From positions 5,047,001-5,111,000 of the forward strand of contig NZ_CP060704.1 of assembly GCF_014353015.1 (NCBI RefSeq): DNA of 64,000 nt, read 5' to 3'. Each line of letters opens with the position of its first letter. Position 1 is the stretch's first letter. The stretch comes from Chitinimonas koreensis (GTDB lineage Bacteria > Pseudomonadota > Gammaproteobacteria > Burkholderiales > Chitinimonadaceae). Below are positions 30,439-38,147 of the stretch, in pieces. The position numbers were made by a program, and so were the translations under genes. The notes beneath the pieces were generated by a model, which was given only the letters and a program-made list of their open reading frames with translations, was not told the DNA's origin and did not search any database.

Positions 30439-30941
30439 GATCCACCCGTCGCCCTGCCCTGCTATTCGGATTCTGTCTGTGCGGCGCCATCGCGGCCGAG
30501 ACTATCGACGCCCCGGCGCGGCTCGGACGGCTGTTCTTCTCGCCCGAGGAGCGCGCCGCGCTCGACCGCCTGCGCACGCAGCCCGGCCCGCTCGGGCCAT
30601 CGCGCGCCCTGCGCTTCGACGGGCTGATCCAGCAATCGGGCCGGCCGGCGGTCTACTGGATCAACGGCGCCATCGCCGCCGACCAGGCGCGGCCGGGCCT
30701 GCGCCTCGAACCCGACGGCAGGCAGCGGCTACGTATCGCCACGGCCAATGCGCAGCGGCAAGCGATCCACCTCAAGGTGGGCCAGACGCTCGAGCCCGGC
30801 CAGGACAGGCCACGCGAACGCTACGAAGCAACCGCAGCCGGCCTCGACGACCTGCTGCGCCAACTGCTCCGGCGGACTGCGGATACCGCACCGGAGCGTG
30901 CGCCCGTCGACCGCCGATCCAGGCCGGCCGCAAATCCATGA
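30435..30941 (+). CDS. small periplasmic protein of the pilus/secretion cluster
   Basis: 168 aa with a signal peptide (RRPALLFGFCLCGAIAAET). The mature part begins RLGRLFFSPEERAALDRLRT, followed by LRFDGLIQQSGRPAVYWING, a pattern found in small uncharacterised proteins that close MSHA/pilus loci in betaproteobacteria. The C-terminus is Arg-rich. It may play the PilP/GspC-like role of joining the inner-membrane platform to the secretin, but this is inferred only from position and size. Starts by ATGA overlap. Confidence 0.6.
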   Translation: MRSTRRPALLFGFCLCGAIAAETIDAPARLGRLFFSPEERAALDRLRTQPGPLGPSRALRFDGLIQQSGRPAVYWINGAIAADQARPGLRLEPDGRQRLRIATANAQRQAIHLKVGQTLEPGQDRPRERYEATAAGLDDLLRQLLRRTADTAPERAPVDRRSRPAANP

Positions 30942-30951
30942 ACAACGGCGC

Positions 30952-30980
30952 TTGACGCTCTGCCGCCTTTCCTGTTTAAT
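30952..30980 (+). promoter_or_regulatory. sigma-70 promoter of tRNA-Phe
   Basis: TTGACG (30952-30957), a 17-base spacer and TTTAAT (30975-30980), followed by a GC-rich discriminator. The predicted start is 5-8 bases before the mature tRNA 5' end. Confidence 0.75.
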
Positions 30981-30994
30981 GCGCGCTCTTTCGG

Positions 30995-31070
30995 GGCCAG
31001 TTAGCTCAGTTGGTAGAGCAGCGGATTGAAAATCCGCGTGTCCGTGGTTCGATTCCGCGACTGGCCACCA
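30995..31070 (+). tRNA. tRNA-Phe (anticodon GAA)
   Basis: 76 bases with encoded CCA. The acceptor stem GGCCAGT pairs with ACTGGCC; the D loop TAGCTCAGTTGGTAGAGCA, the anticodon stem-loop GCGGATTGAAAATCCGC with anticodon GAA, and the T arm GTGGTTCGATTCCGC are all present. The 3' end ACCA lies at 31067-31070. Confidence 0.97.
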
Positions 31071-31081
31071 CCGAATTCGAT

Positions 31082-31114
31082 GCAAAAAGCCCGCTCACCG
31101 AGCGGGCTTTTTGC
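31082..31114. terminator. bidirectional intrinsic terminator after tRNA-Phe
   Basis: GCAAAAAGCCCGCTC, loop ACCG, and the reverse complement ending CTTTTTGC. Perfect 14-15 bp stem with A and T tracts on both sides. Serves the tRNA and probably sits near the end of the convergent RDD transcript. Confidence 0.9.
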
Positions 31115-31190
31115 ATTCCGGGCCAGACGTTACACCGGCCGGATCAATGACGCCGGACCGGCATCGCGCCGGTCCGGCAAAGCGACGTTC

Positions 31191-31697
31191 TCAGTCGCGC
31201 GCGATCGGCAGCAGCACGACCCGCGTACCGGCCAGGCGATCGTGCAGCAACTGCCGCTCGCGATCGAGCCAGGTCCACAGCCAGGGCAGCGCGAACCAGG
31301 CATACGTCGCCCATTGCAGCCATTTCATGTCGGGATTGTGGCGCACCCACAGCCAGACCGGCACCAGCGGCCCATAGAAGACCAGCGCCAGTGCGAAGCG
31401 GATGGTCATCGCACGCCAACCCGGCGCACCGCCGCCTTCCGCCACCAGGCGCAGCCGCCAGGTCTTCATCGCCAGCGTCTGGCCGCTGCGCCGCCAGCAC
31501 CAGGCGAAATAGCCGAACAGCAGGGTCATCCAGTAGGCGAACTCGACGTAGCGGCGGACCGCGTCGCTGCCATTGCCGGGCCAGGCCAGCTGGAACAGCA
31601 TGCCGCCGGCCAGCGAGATCGCCAGCAGCAACAGGCTCTCGTAGCACAGCGTGAGCAAGCGGCGGCCGCGCGGCGCCAGGGGATGTTCGAGGGTCAT
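31191..31697 (-). CDS. RDD family membrane protein
   Basis: 168 aa from the ATG at 31697 (MTLEHPLAPRGRRLLTLCYE). Membrane segments around SLLLLAISLAGGMLFQLAWP, EFAYWMTLLFGYFAWCWRRS and FALALVFYGPLVPVWLWVRH. The RDD signature includes GQTLAMKTWRLRLVAEGGG and the closing DRLAGTRVVLLP. RDD proteins are small multi-pass proteins of mostly unknown role. Last gene of the sigma factor operon, 64 bases after DUF3106. Confidence 0.88.
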   Translation of the reverse strand: MTLEHPLAPRGRRLLTLCYESLLLLAISLAGGMLFQLAWPGNGSDAVRRYVEFAYWMTLLFGYFAWCWRRSGQTLAMKTWRLRLVAEGGGAPGWRAMTIRFALALVFYGPLVPVWLWVRHNPDMKWLQWATYAWFALPWLWTWLDRERQLLHDRLAGTRVVLLPIARD

Positions 31698-31761
31698 CGG
31701 GAGAAAGCGGGAAAAGGAACGGCCGCCACGATACGGCCTCGGGCCGCGCAGCGCCAGCCGA

Positions 31762-32207
31762 TCAGGGCGCAGCCGAACTCGCGGGCGGAACCGGGCTGGC
31801 CTGCTGGGCCATGGTCGGTTTGGGCGCCGCCGCCGGTGCCGGCTGCACGCCGTGCACCTTGCGCAATTTCTCGCGCACCGCGGCACGTTGCTCGGGCGGC
31901 AGGTTCTGCACCTTGCGGAAATTGTCACGCGCCTTGGCGCGCTCTTCCTTGCTCAGCGCAGCCCACTGCTTGAGCCGGAGGTCGACGCGCCCCTTTTCGG
32001 TGGCCGACAGGCCCGGGTAACGCTGAGCCAACCCGATCAAATTGAGCCGCTTGGCGTGCGAATATTCGGGCCATTCCGCCGCCAGCGGCGCCAGCACGCT
32101 GCGCTGCGCCGGCGACAACTGCGCCCATTCGAGCGAGGGCTCGGCCGCCATGGCCGGGCTGCCGATCAACAGGCCGGCCAGCAGCAAAGTGCCGACAGCC
32201 CCCTCAC
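31762..32207 (-). CDS. DUF3106 periplasmic protein (frame broken near the start)
   Basis: About 148 aa after repair. A GTG at 32207 overlaps the preceding stop (GTGA). The frame breaks at the C5 run 32199-32203; one more base gives MRGAVGTLLLAGLLIGSPAM-AAEP, a good signal peptide. The mature protein LEWAQLSPAQRSVLAPLAAE, then SKEERAKARDNFRKVQNLPP and EQRAAVREKLRKVHGV, matches DUF3106, a Leu/Arg-rich helical repeat resembling Spy/CpxP-like periplasmic stress proteins. Tail is Ala/Pro-rich. Function unknown; position suggests a role downstream of the sigma factor. Confidence 0.8.
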
Positions 32208-32572
32208 GACTCCTGCCCCAGTCCGTCCAACTGGTCCGACAGCCAGGCATCGGGCGGCAGCTCGTCGGCCAGCAGCACCGCATCGAGACTGTCACCGAGC
32301 TGCGCTTCGCGGTCGTACTGCCACCAGACCGTCAACGCCAGCAGCAACAGAGCCAGGCCGGCCAGGCCACTCCAGCGCAGCGATGGATGACCGTGCCGCA
32401 CCAGCCGGCCGCCCGGCAGCGCCAGCGTACCGTGGCCGGCCCGGGCCAGCGCACGCTCGCGCGCCAGGCGCAGCCGTTCGGCCTGCCGGTGCGTCAGGGG
32501 CCGGTCCAGCAGCGCGCGGCCGGCGCGGCGGCCCTGCGCTTCATCGGTCGATTCGTAAAGGTCTGGTTTCAC
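32204..32572 (-). CDS. DUF3619 membrane protein, candidate anti-sigma partner
   Basis: 122 aa from a GTG at 32572 that overlaps the sigma factor by 32 bases. The N-terminal helix LTHRQAERLRLARERALARA is cytoplasmic, followed by one membrane helix (WSGLAGLALLLLALTVWWQY) and a short acidic periplasmic tail (DAVLLADELPPDAWLSDQLD). This is the DUF3619 layout. A small single-pass protein encoded in overlap with an ECF sigma factor is typical of anti-sigma factors, but no anti-sigma motif is seen, so that role is inferred. Confidence 0.82.
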   Translation of the reverse strand: MKPDLYESTDEAQGRRAGRALLDRPLTHRQAERLRLARERALARAGHGTLALPGGRLVRHGHPSLRWSGLAGLALLLLALTVWWQYDREAQLGDSLDAVLLADELPPDAWLSDQLDGLGQES

Positions 32573-33176
32573 AGTTCCACCCCTTATCCCGCAGCCACTG
32601 CGCAAGCGTATGACAGGCACGGGAGCAATGGGTTTTGACGCTGCCCTCGGAGCAGCCCATGGCGGCCGCGGTGGCCGCCACATCGAGTTCTTCCATGTAA
32701 CGCAGCAGGAAGGCCTGGCGTTGACGCAGCGGCAGGCGCGCCACGCAGTCCTCGATCAGCGCCAGCGTCTGCTTGCGCTCGGCCTGCACATGCGGCGGCT
32801 GCAACGCCTCGCTGGCGGCCTCGACCGCCAGGGTGTCGAGCGGATCGACCTCGTCCTCGTCGCCGCGCGAGGGCGACAGCGCCGACAGCAGGGTGGTCCA
32901 CATCGAGCGCACCTTGCTGCGCCGGTAGTGATCGCGGATCGCGTTCTGCAGGATGCGCTGGAACAGCAGCGGCCATTCTTCCGCCGGCCGGTCGGCATAG
33001 CGCTCGGCCAGCCGCAGCATCGCGTCCTGCACCAGGTCGAGCGCAGTGTCCTCGTCCTGCACGGCGAACCAGGCCTGGCGATAGGCGCGCCGTTCGACCT
33101 CGGCGAAGAATGCGGACAATGGATCGGGACTGGCCAACAGGGACTTCCGGTAGCGACAGGCGGGCCATGATAGCAA
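32541..33176 (-). CDS. ECF-type RNA polymerase sigma factor
   Basis: 211 aa. Region 2 reads RQAWFAVQDEDTALDLVQDA then MLRLAERY and LFQRILQNAIRDHYRRSKV. Region 4 reads LIEDCVARLPLRQRQAFLLR and YMEELDVAATAAAMGCSEGS, VKTHCSRACHTLAQWL. The start is uncertain: the longest frame begins at a TTG (33176), while a second TTG at 33137 begins just before ASPDPLSAFFAEVER, where family similarity starts. The long linker (RSMWTTLLSALSPSRGDEDE) is characteristic of the subgroup paired with DUF3619. First gene of the sigma-DUF3619-DUF3106-RDD operon. Confidence 0.9.
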   Translation of the reverse strand: MLSWPACRYRKSLLASPDPLSAFFAEVERRAYRQAWFAVQDEDTALDLVQDAMLRLAERYADRPAEEWPLLFQRILQNAIRDHYRRSKVRSMWTTLLSALSPSRGDEDEVDPLDTLAVEAASEALQPPHVQAERKQTLALIEDCVARLPLRQRQAFLLRYMEELDVAATAAAMGCSEGSVKTHCSRACHTLAQWLRDKGWNCETRPLRIDR

Positions 33177-33204
33177 AGCGCCCCGCGCTGGTGCATCGCA
33201 GCAC

Positions 33205-33234
33205 TTGACCGCGGCGGCGGCGCTCGGCTATGGT
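33205..33234 (+). promoter_or_regulatory. candidate ilv promoter
   Basis: TTGACC (33205-33210), an 18-base spacer and TATGGT (33229-33234) on the plus strand. It lies just upstream of the divergent sigma factor start and would give ilvB a leader of about 380 bases, which contains no gene except the short frame at 33451. Confidence 0.4.
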
Positions 33235-33450
33235 CGCTCCATCCCATCCGCCACGGACGGCATTCGCTCGAGACCACTCGCGAGTGCCCATCGGCAGCGT
33301 TCCCGAACGATGTTCGCCCCCGCGCCACAAGCGCATCGAGGCGACGGCCCGAATGGCTCCGGCATGCATCGCATGCCGTTTCGAAAGTCCTATCAGGCTT
33401 TTCCGCTGCATTGGTTGCAGTCCACTGAATTCGTTGCAAGTTGGCTTGGC

Positions 33451-33507
33451 ATGCTCAGTCATGCCGCGGTCGTTCCGGTAACGGTTCGGCGGTTCGTCGC
33501 CCCGTAG
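33451..33507 (+). CDS. possible valine-rich leader peptide upstream of ilvB
   Basis: An 18-codon frame MLSHAAVVPVTVRRFVAP followed by TAG. Five of 18 residues are Val, the end product of the pathway below, comparable with the Val/Leu-rich IvbL and IlvL leaders of enterobacteria. A candidate hairpin (GGCCGTCGG with CCGGCGGGC, imperfect) at 33565-33592 is followed by GTTTTA, about 30 bases before ilvB. There is no good ribosome-binding site, and I did not find a clean alternative antiterminator fold, so this is a suggestion only. Confidence 0.3.
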   Translation: MLSHAAVVPVTVRRFVAP

Positions 33508-33623
33508 AGGGCGCCGGATGCCCGGACCCGCTCGTGCAGACGCACGGGATGCCTCCGCGAACAAGGCCGTCGGCCACACGAACCGGCGGGCTGTTTTATG
33601 TCCCCTTTACCGAGGAAGACATC

Positions 33624-35384
33624 ATGGAAATTTCCGGTGCGGAAATCGTTACCCGTTGTCTCGAAGCAGAAGGCGTCGAATTCGTCTTCGGCTACCCGGG
33701 CGGCGCGGTTCTCGAAATCTACGACGCGATTTTCAAGCAAGACAAGTTCAAGCACGTGCTGGTGCGCCACGAGCAGGGCGCCGTGCACGCCGCCGACGGT
33801 TATTCCCGCTCCAGCCACAAGGTCGGCGTGGCGCTGGTCACCTCCGGCCCTGGCGCGACCAACGCGATCACCGGCATCGCCACCGCCTATCTCGACTCGA
33901 TCCCGCTGGTGGTCATCTCCGGCCAGGTCGCGACGCCGGCCATCGGCCTCGACGCCTTCCAGGAAGTCGACATGGTCGGCATCACGCGGCCCTGCGTGAA
34001 GCACAACATCCTGGTCAAGGACGTGCGCGAGCTCGCCCCGGCGATCAAGAAGGCCTTCCATATCGCCACGACCGGCCGTCCCGGCCCGGTGGTGGTCGAC
34101 ATCCCGAAGGACGTGACGCTGGCGCGGACCGAGTTCAACTATCCGCAGACCGTCAGCCTGCGCTCCTACAATCCGCCGACCAAGGGCCACCCGGGCCAGA
34201 TCAAGAAGGCGATCAACCTCCTGTGCGACGCCAAGCGTCCGCTGATCTACATCGGCGGCGGCGCGGTGCTGGCCAATGCCGAGCGCCAGGTCGGCGAGCT
34301 GGTCCGCATGCTCGGCGTGCCGGCCGCCAATACGCTGATGGGCCTCGGTGCCTTCCCCGGCGCCGATCCGCTCAACCTCGGCATGATGGGCATGCACGGG
34401 CTGTACGAAGCGAACATGGCGATGCAGCACTGCGACGTGCTGATCGCGGTCGGCGCGCGCTTCGACGACCGCGTGGTGTCGGTGCCTTCGCACTTCCTGT
34501 CCTCGCCGAAGAAGATCGTCCACATCGACATCGATCCGTCCTCGATCGCCAAGCGCGTCAAGGTCGACATCCCGATCGTCGGCAACGTGCGCGACGTGCT
34601 CGACGAGATGATCGCGCTGCTCAAGCAGAACGGCACCCGGCCCAATGCCGACGTGCTGGCGAGCTGGTGGCGGCAACTCGACGAATGGCGCGGCCACGAC
34701 TGCCTCAAGTTCGACATGGACAGCGAGATCATCAAGCCGCAGTTCGTGGTGCAGAAGCTGTACGAGGTGACCGGCGGCGAAGCCTTCGTGACCTCCGACG
34801 TCGGCCAGCATCAGATGTGGGCGGCGCAGTACTACAAGTTCGCCAAGCCGCGCCGCTGGATCAACTCCGGCGGCCTCGGCACCATGGGCTTCGGCCTGCC
34901 GGCCGCGATGGGCGTGCAGCTCGCCAACCCGGACGCGACGGTCGCCTGCATCACCGGCGAGGCCTCGATCCAAATGAACATCCAGGAGCTCTCCACCTGC
35001 AAGCAGTACCACGTGCCGGTGAAGATCATCAATCTGAACAACCGCTACCTCGGCATGGTCCGGCAGTGGCAGGAGTTCTTCTACGGCAACCGCTACTCCG
35101 AGTCCTACATGGACGCGCTGCCCGACTTCGTGAAGCTGGCCGAGGCCTATGGCCACGTCGGCATGAAGATCGAGCGGCCGGCCGACGTCGAGCCAGCGCT
35201 GCGCGAGGCGATGAAGCTCAAGGAACGGCTGGTGTTCATGGACTTCATCACCGACCAGAAGGAAAACGTCTTCCCGATGGTGCAGAACGGCCGCGGCCTG
35301 AACCAGATGGATCTGCCGCCGCACATGCGCAACCTGCAACACGGCCCGGTCGCCAAGGAACGCGACTACGGCAACCTGAGCTGA
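33624..35384 (+). CDS. ilvB: IlvB/IlvI, acetolactate synthase large subunit
   Basis: 586 aa from the ATG at 33624 (MEISGAEIVTRCLEAEGVEF), 5 bases after GAGGAAG-type ribosome site; in-frame upstream sequence is not conserved. Condenses two pyruvates, or pyruvate with 2-ketobutyrate, using TPP, Mg and FAD. The catalytic Glu lies in LVRHEQGAVHAADGYSR. The TPP/Mg motif reads CITGEASIQMN...LNNRYLGMVRQWQ: the usual GDG is GEA; Glu at this place is common in betaproteobacterial enzymes. Other conserved parts: SGPGATNAITGIATAYLDS and GQVATPAIGLDAFQE. First gene of ilvB-ilvH-ilvC. Confidence 0.96.
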   Translation: MEISGAEIVTRCLEAEGVEFVFGYPGGAVLEIYDAIFKQDKFKHVLVRHEQGAVHAADGYSRSSHKVGVALVTSGPGATNAITGIATAYLDSIPLVVISGQVATPAIGLDAFQEVDMVGITRPCVKHNILVKDVRELAPAIKKAFHIATTGRPGPVVVDIPKDVTLARTEFNYPQTVSLRSYNPPTKGHPGQIKKAINLLCDAKRPLIYIGGGAVLANAERQVGELVRMLGVPAANTLMGLGAFPGADPLNLGMMGMHGLYEANMAMQHCDVLIAVGARFDDRVVSVPSHFLSSPKKIVHIDIDPSSIAKRVKVDIPIVGNVRDVLDEMIALLKQNGTRPNADVLASWWRQLDEWRGHDCLKFDMDSEIIKPQFVVQKLYEVTGGEAFVTSDVGQHQMWAAQYYKFAKPRRWINSGGLGTMGFGLPAAMGVQLANPDATVACITGEASIQMNIQELSTCKQYHVPVKIINLNNRYLGMVRQWQEFFYGNRYSESYMDALPDFVKLAEAYGHVGMKIERPADVEPALREAMKLKERLVFMDFITDQKENVFPMVQNGRGLNQMDLPPHMRNLQHGPVAKERDYGNLS

Positions 35385-35397
35385 GGAGGACAGAGCG

Positions 35398-35889
35398 ATG
35401 CGACACATTCTTTCCGTCCTGCTCGAGAACGAGGCAGGCGCGCTGAGCCGCGTGGTGGGGCTGTTCTCGGCCCGCGGCTACAACATCGATTCGCTGACGG
35501 TATCGACCACCGAGGACGCGACGCTGTCGCGGATGACCATCGTCACCAGCGGTTCGGACGATGTGATCGAGCAGATCACCAAGCAGCTCAACAAGCTGAT
35601 CGAAGTGGTCAAGGTGATCGACCTCAACGAATCGGACCATGTCGAGCGCGAGATGATGCTGATCAAGGTCCGCGCCACCGGCAAGGACCGCGAGGAGATG
35701 AAGCGCATGAACGACATCTTCCGCGGCCGCATCGTCGACGTGACCGAGAAGACCTACACCATCGAGCTGACCGGCGAAAGCGCCAAGCTCGACGCCTTCA
35801 TCGAGGCGGTCGACCGCACGCTGATCCTCGAAACCGTCCGCACCGGCGCCTCGGGCATCGGGCGCGGCGAACGCATTCTGAAAATCTAG
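35398..35889 (+). CDS. ilvH: IlvH/IlvN, acetolactate synthase regulatory subunit
   Basis: 163 aa, the usual length. N-terminal ACT domain MRHILSVLLENEAGALSRVV, then GLFSARGYNIDSLTVSTTED, where valine binds for feedback inhibition; the C-terminal domain (ELTGESAKLDAFIEAV) activates the large subunit. AGGAGG ribosome site 6-7 bases before the start, 13-base gap from ilvB. Confidence 0.97.
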   Translation: MRHILSVLLENEAGALSRVVGLFSARGYNIDSLTVSTTEDATLSRMTIVTSGSDDVIEQITKQLNKLIEVVKVIDLNESDHVEREMMLIKVRATGKDREEMKRMNDIFRGRIVDVTEKTYTIELTGESAKLDAFIEAVDRTLILETVRTGASGIGRGERILKI

Positions 35890-35896
35890 TCAGGCG

Positions 35897-35949
35897 TGAG
35901 GCGTGAGGTGTGAGGAGTTGCGCTCCCCACCTCACACCTCGCACCTCAC
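35897..35949. repeat. imperfect palindrome of GTGAGG-type units between ilvH and ilvC
   Basis: Left arm GTGAGGCGTGAGGTGTGAGG (35897-35916), short loop region, and right arm CCTCACACCTCGCACCTCAC (35930-35949). Both arms are tandem 6-7-base units, so the palindrome can slip. It ends 7 bases before the ilvC ribosome site (AGGAG), where an RNA hairpin could affect ilvC translation or protect the upstream transcript. Confidence 0.7.
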
Positions 35950-35969
35950 CCCTCACAGGAGTTTTGAAC

Positions 35970-36986
35970 ATGAAAGTTTTCTACGACAAAGACGCCGACC
36001 TCTCCCTCATCAAGGGCAAGCAGGTCACCATCGTCGGCTACGGCTCGCAGGGCCATGCCCATGCGCTGAACCTGAAGGATTCCGGCGTCGACGTGACCAT
36101 CGGCCTGCGCCGCGACGGCGCGTCCTGGAACAAGGCCGAGGCCGCCGGCCTGGTGGTCAAGGAAGTGGCCGAGGCGGTCAAGGGCGCCGACGTCGTCATG
36201 ATCCTGCTGCCGGACGAGAGCCAGCCCGAGGTCTACAAGCGCGACGTCGAGCCGAACATCAAGCAGGGCGCCGCGCTGGCCTTCGCCCACGGCTTCAACA
36301 TCCACTACAACCAGATCGTGCCACGCGCCGACCTCGACGTGATCATGGTCGCGCCCAAGGGCCCGGGCCACACCGTGCGCTCGACCTACAAGCAGGGCGG
36401 CGGCGTGCCCTCGCTGATCGCGGTGCACCAGGACAAGTCGGGCAAGGCGCGCGACATCGCCCTCTCCTACGCTGCGGCCAACGGCGGCACCAAGGGCGGC
36501 GTGATCGAGACCAACTTCCGCGAAGAGACCGAGACCGACCTGTTCGGCGAGCAGGCCGTGCTGTGCGGCGGCGCGGTCGAGCTGGTGAAGATGGGCTTCG
36601 AGACGCTGACCGAAGCCGGCTATGCGCCCGAGATGGCCTACTTCGAGTGCCTGCACGAGCTCAAGCTGATCGTCGACCTGATGTACGAGGGCGGCATCGC
36701 CAACATGAATTACTCGATCTCGAACAACGCCGAGTACGGCGAGTACGTGACCGGCACCGAGGTCATCAACGAGCAGTCGCGCGCCGCCATGAAGAATGCG
36801 CTCAAGCGTATCCAGACCGGCGAATACGCCAAGATGTTCATCCTCGAAGGCCGCACCAACTACCCGTCGATGACGGCACGCCGCCGCCTGACCGCCGAGC
36901 ACCCGATCGAGGTGGTCGGCGAGAAGCTGCGCGACATGATGCCGTGGATCAAGGCCAACAAACTGGTCGACCAAAGCAAGAACTGA
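35970..36986 (+). CDS. ilvC: IlvC, ketol-acid reductoisomerase (class I)
   Basis: 338 aa, the short class I form. The start at 35970 follows AGGAG by 8 bases; the in-frame extension to 35910 reads through the palindrome and is not conserved. N-terminal Rossmann fold VTIVGYGSQGHAHALNLKDS with the NADPH-binding loop (RRDGASWNKAE), PKGPGHTVRSTYKQGGGVPS, and the Mg/catalytic region ETDLFGEQAVLCGGAVELVK with ECLHELKLIVDLMYEGGIAN. Converts acetolactate to dihydroxyisovalerate in valine, leucine and isoleucine synthesis. Confidence 0.97.
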   Translation: MKVFYDKDADLSLIKGKQVTIVGYGSQGHAHALNLKDSGVDVTIGLRRDGASWNKAEAAGLVVKEVAEAVKGADVVMILLPDESQPEVYKRDVEPNIKQGAALAFAHGFNIHYNQIVPRADLDVIMVAPKGPGHTVRSTYKQGGGVPSLIAVHQDKSGKARDIALSYAAANGGTKGGVIETNFREETETDLFGEQAVLCGGAVELVKMGFETLTEAGYAPEMAYFECLHELKLIVDLMYEGGIANMNYSISNNAEYGEYVTGTEVINEQSRAAMKNALKRIQTGEYAKMFILEGRTNYPSMTARRRLTAEHPIEVVGEKLRDMMPWIKANKLVDQSKN

Positions 36987-37015
36987 GCGTGGCGGCTGCC
37001 CTTGCGGCGGCGCAC

Positions 37016-37050
37016 AAGAAAAAAGCCGGCATCCGCCGGCTTTTTTCTTT
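37016..37050. terminator. bidirectional terminator between ilvC and psd
   Basis: AAGAAAAAAGCCGGC, short loop, GCCGGCTTTTTTCTT. A 6-bp GC core flanked by A6 and T6 tracts, 30 bases after ilvC and also downstream of the convergent psd stop at 37124. Confidence 0.9.
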
Positions 37051-37123
37051 GGATCGAACGGCAGGCCGGGCTTCGGCCCGGCCGCACCGCGGTCCGTGGT
37101 CGTCGCCGGACGGGGCCGGCCCG

Positions 37124-37968
37124 CTACGGCCGATCGGCCATGCGTTCGCCCATGCGCACGGCGTGGGCCGGCGCCCAGTCGGCATTGAAGCGCAGCGGCT
37201 GTTCGGGAACAGCAGCACCACGGTGGAACCGAGCAGGAAGCGCCCCATTTCCTCGCCCTGCTTGAGCACGATCCGGCGGTCGGCATAGTCCCAACTCTGG
37301 ATCGCATCGTGCCGCGGCGGATTGACCACGCCGTGCCAGACCGTGGCCATGCTGCCGACGATGGTCGCGCCGACCAGTACCAGCACGAACGGACCGGCAT
37401 CGGATTCGAACAGGCAGACCACCCGCTCGTTGCGGGCGAACAGGCCCGGCACGCCGCGCGCGGTGGCCGGGTTGACCGAGAACAGCGCGCCGGGCACGTA
37501 GATCATGCGCAGCAGACGGCCGTCGCAGGGCATGTGGATGCGGTGGTAGTCGCGCGGGCTCAGGTAGATGGTGGCGAAGCTGCCGCCTTCGAACTCGCGC
37601 GCCAGCGCGGCATCGCCGCCGAGCAAGGCGGTGGTCGAATAGGCGTGGCCCTTGGCCTGGAAGATCTGGTCGCCGTCGATGCGGCCGAACTGGCTGATCG
37701 CGCCGTCGACCGGGCAGACCAGCGCCGCGTCGGCCAGCGGACGCGCATCGGCGCGCAGCGCGCGGGTGAAGAAGTCGTTGAAGCTGGAATAGCGCGCCAG
37801 GTCCGGCTCGGCCGCCTCGGCCATGTTCACGCCGTAGCGGGCGGCGAAACGGCGGATCATCCAGCGGCTCAGCGGACCGTCGGACTGGCTGGCCAGCGCG
37901 CCCATCGCGCGGGTGATCGCCAGCTTGGGCATCAGGTGCTGCATCAGGACAAACAGCCGCTCGGACAT
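37124..37968 (-). CDS. psd: Psd, phosphatidylserine decarboxylase proenzyme (C-terminal frame break)
   Basis: About 281 aa after repair, from the ATG at 37968 (MSERLFVLMQHLMPKLAITR); a GTG at 37983 would add five residues. Self-cleaves at the LGST motif (GRFLLGSTVVLLFP) to make the pyruvoyl cofactor and forms phosphatidylethanolamine at the inner membrane. Family motifs VCPVDGAISQFGRIDGDQIF, YLSPRDYHRIHMPCDG and VGATIVGSMATVWHG are intact. After LLFP the frame is lost at 37206-37208 (GGG on the plus strand) and continues EQPLRFNADWAPAHAVRMGE to a TAG at 37124; one base is missing. It is divergent from pssA, which makes its substrate. Confidence 0.92.
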
Positions 37969-38011
37969 GGTCGATTCGGACACGATCGCACCCGGAAAAA
38001 TGACGAGCTGG

Positions 38012-38079
38012 CGATTCTAACGCAAGCCCCGCCAGGGGCGCGCGGCAAAGACACCGCAACCCGGCCTCGGTTAGAATCG
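38012..38079. promoter_or_regulatory. candidate divergent -10 elements for psd and pssA
   Basis: The sequence TTAGAATCG occurs in both orientations between the two genes: plus at 38071-38079 (pssA side) and minus at 38012-38020 (psd side). Each contains a TAGAAT -10 hexamer pointing to its gene; no good -35 hexamer is seen for either. The rest of the 37969-38147 gap holds nothing recognisable. Confidence 0.35.
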
Positions 38080-38147
38080 TCGGCCCGGCGGGCGCCCTGC
38101 CCGCACTCCACGCCCGTGCCGCCCGGCCCATTCCACACGAGGCTTCC

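Noticed and set aside
30995..31070. tRNA-Phe as an integration site for the MSHA-like cluster
   Set aside because: No integrase, no repeated tRNA 3' end and no change in base composition; the cluster ends before the tRNA promoter, not inside the tRNA.
34950..34990. IlvB inactivated by GEA in place of GDG in the TPP motif
   Set aside because: Glu at this position is frequent in betaproteobacterial acetolactate synthases, and all other cofactor and catalytic motifs are intact.
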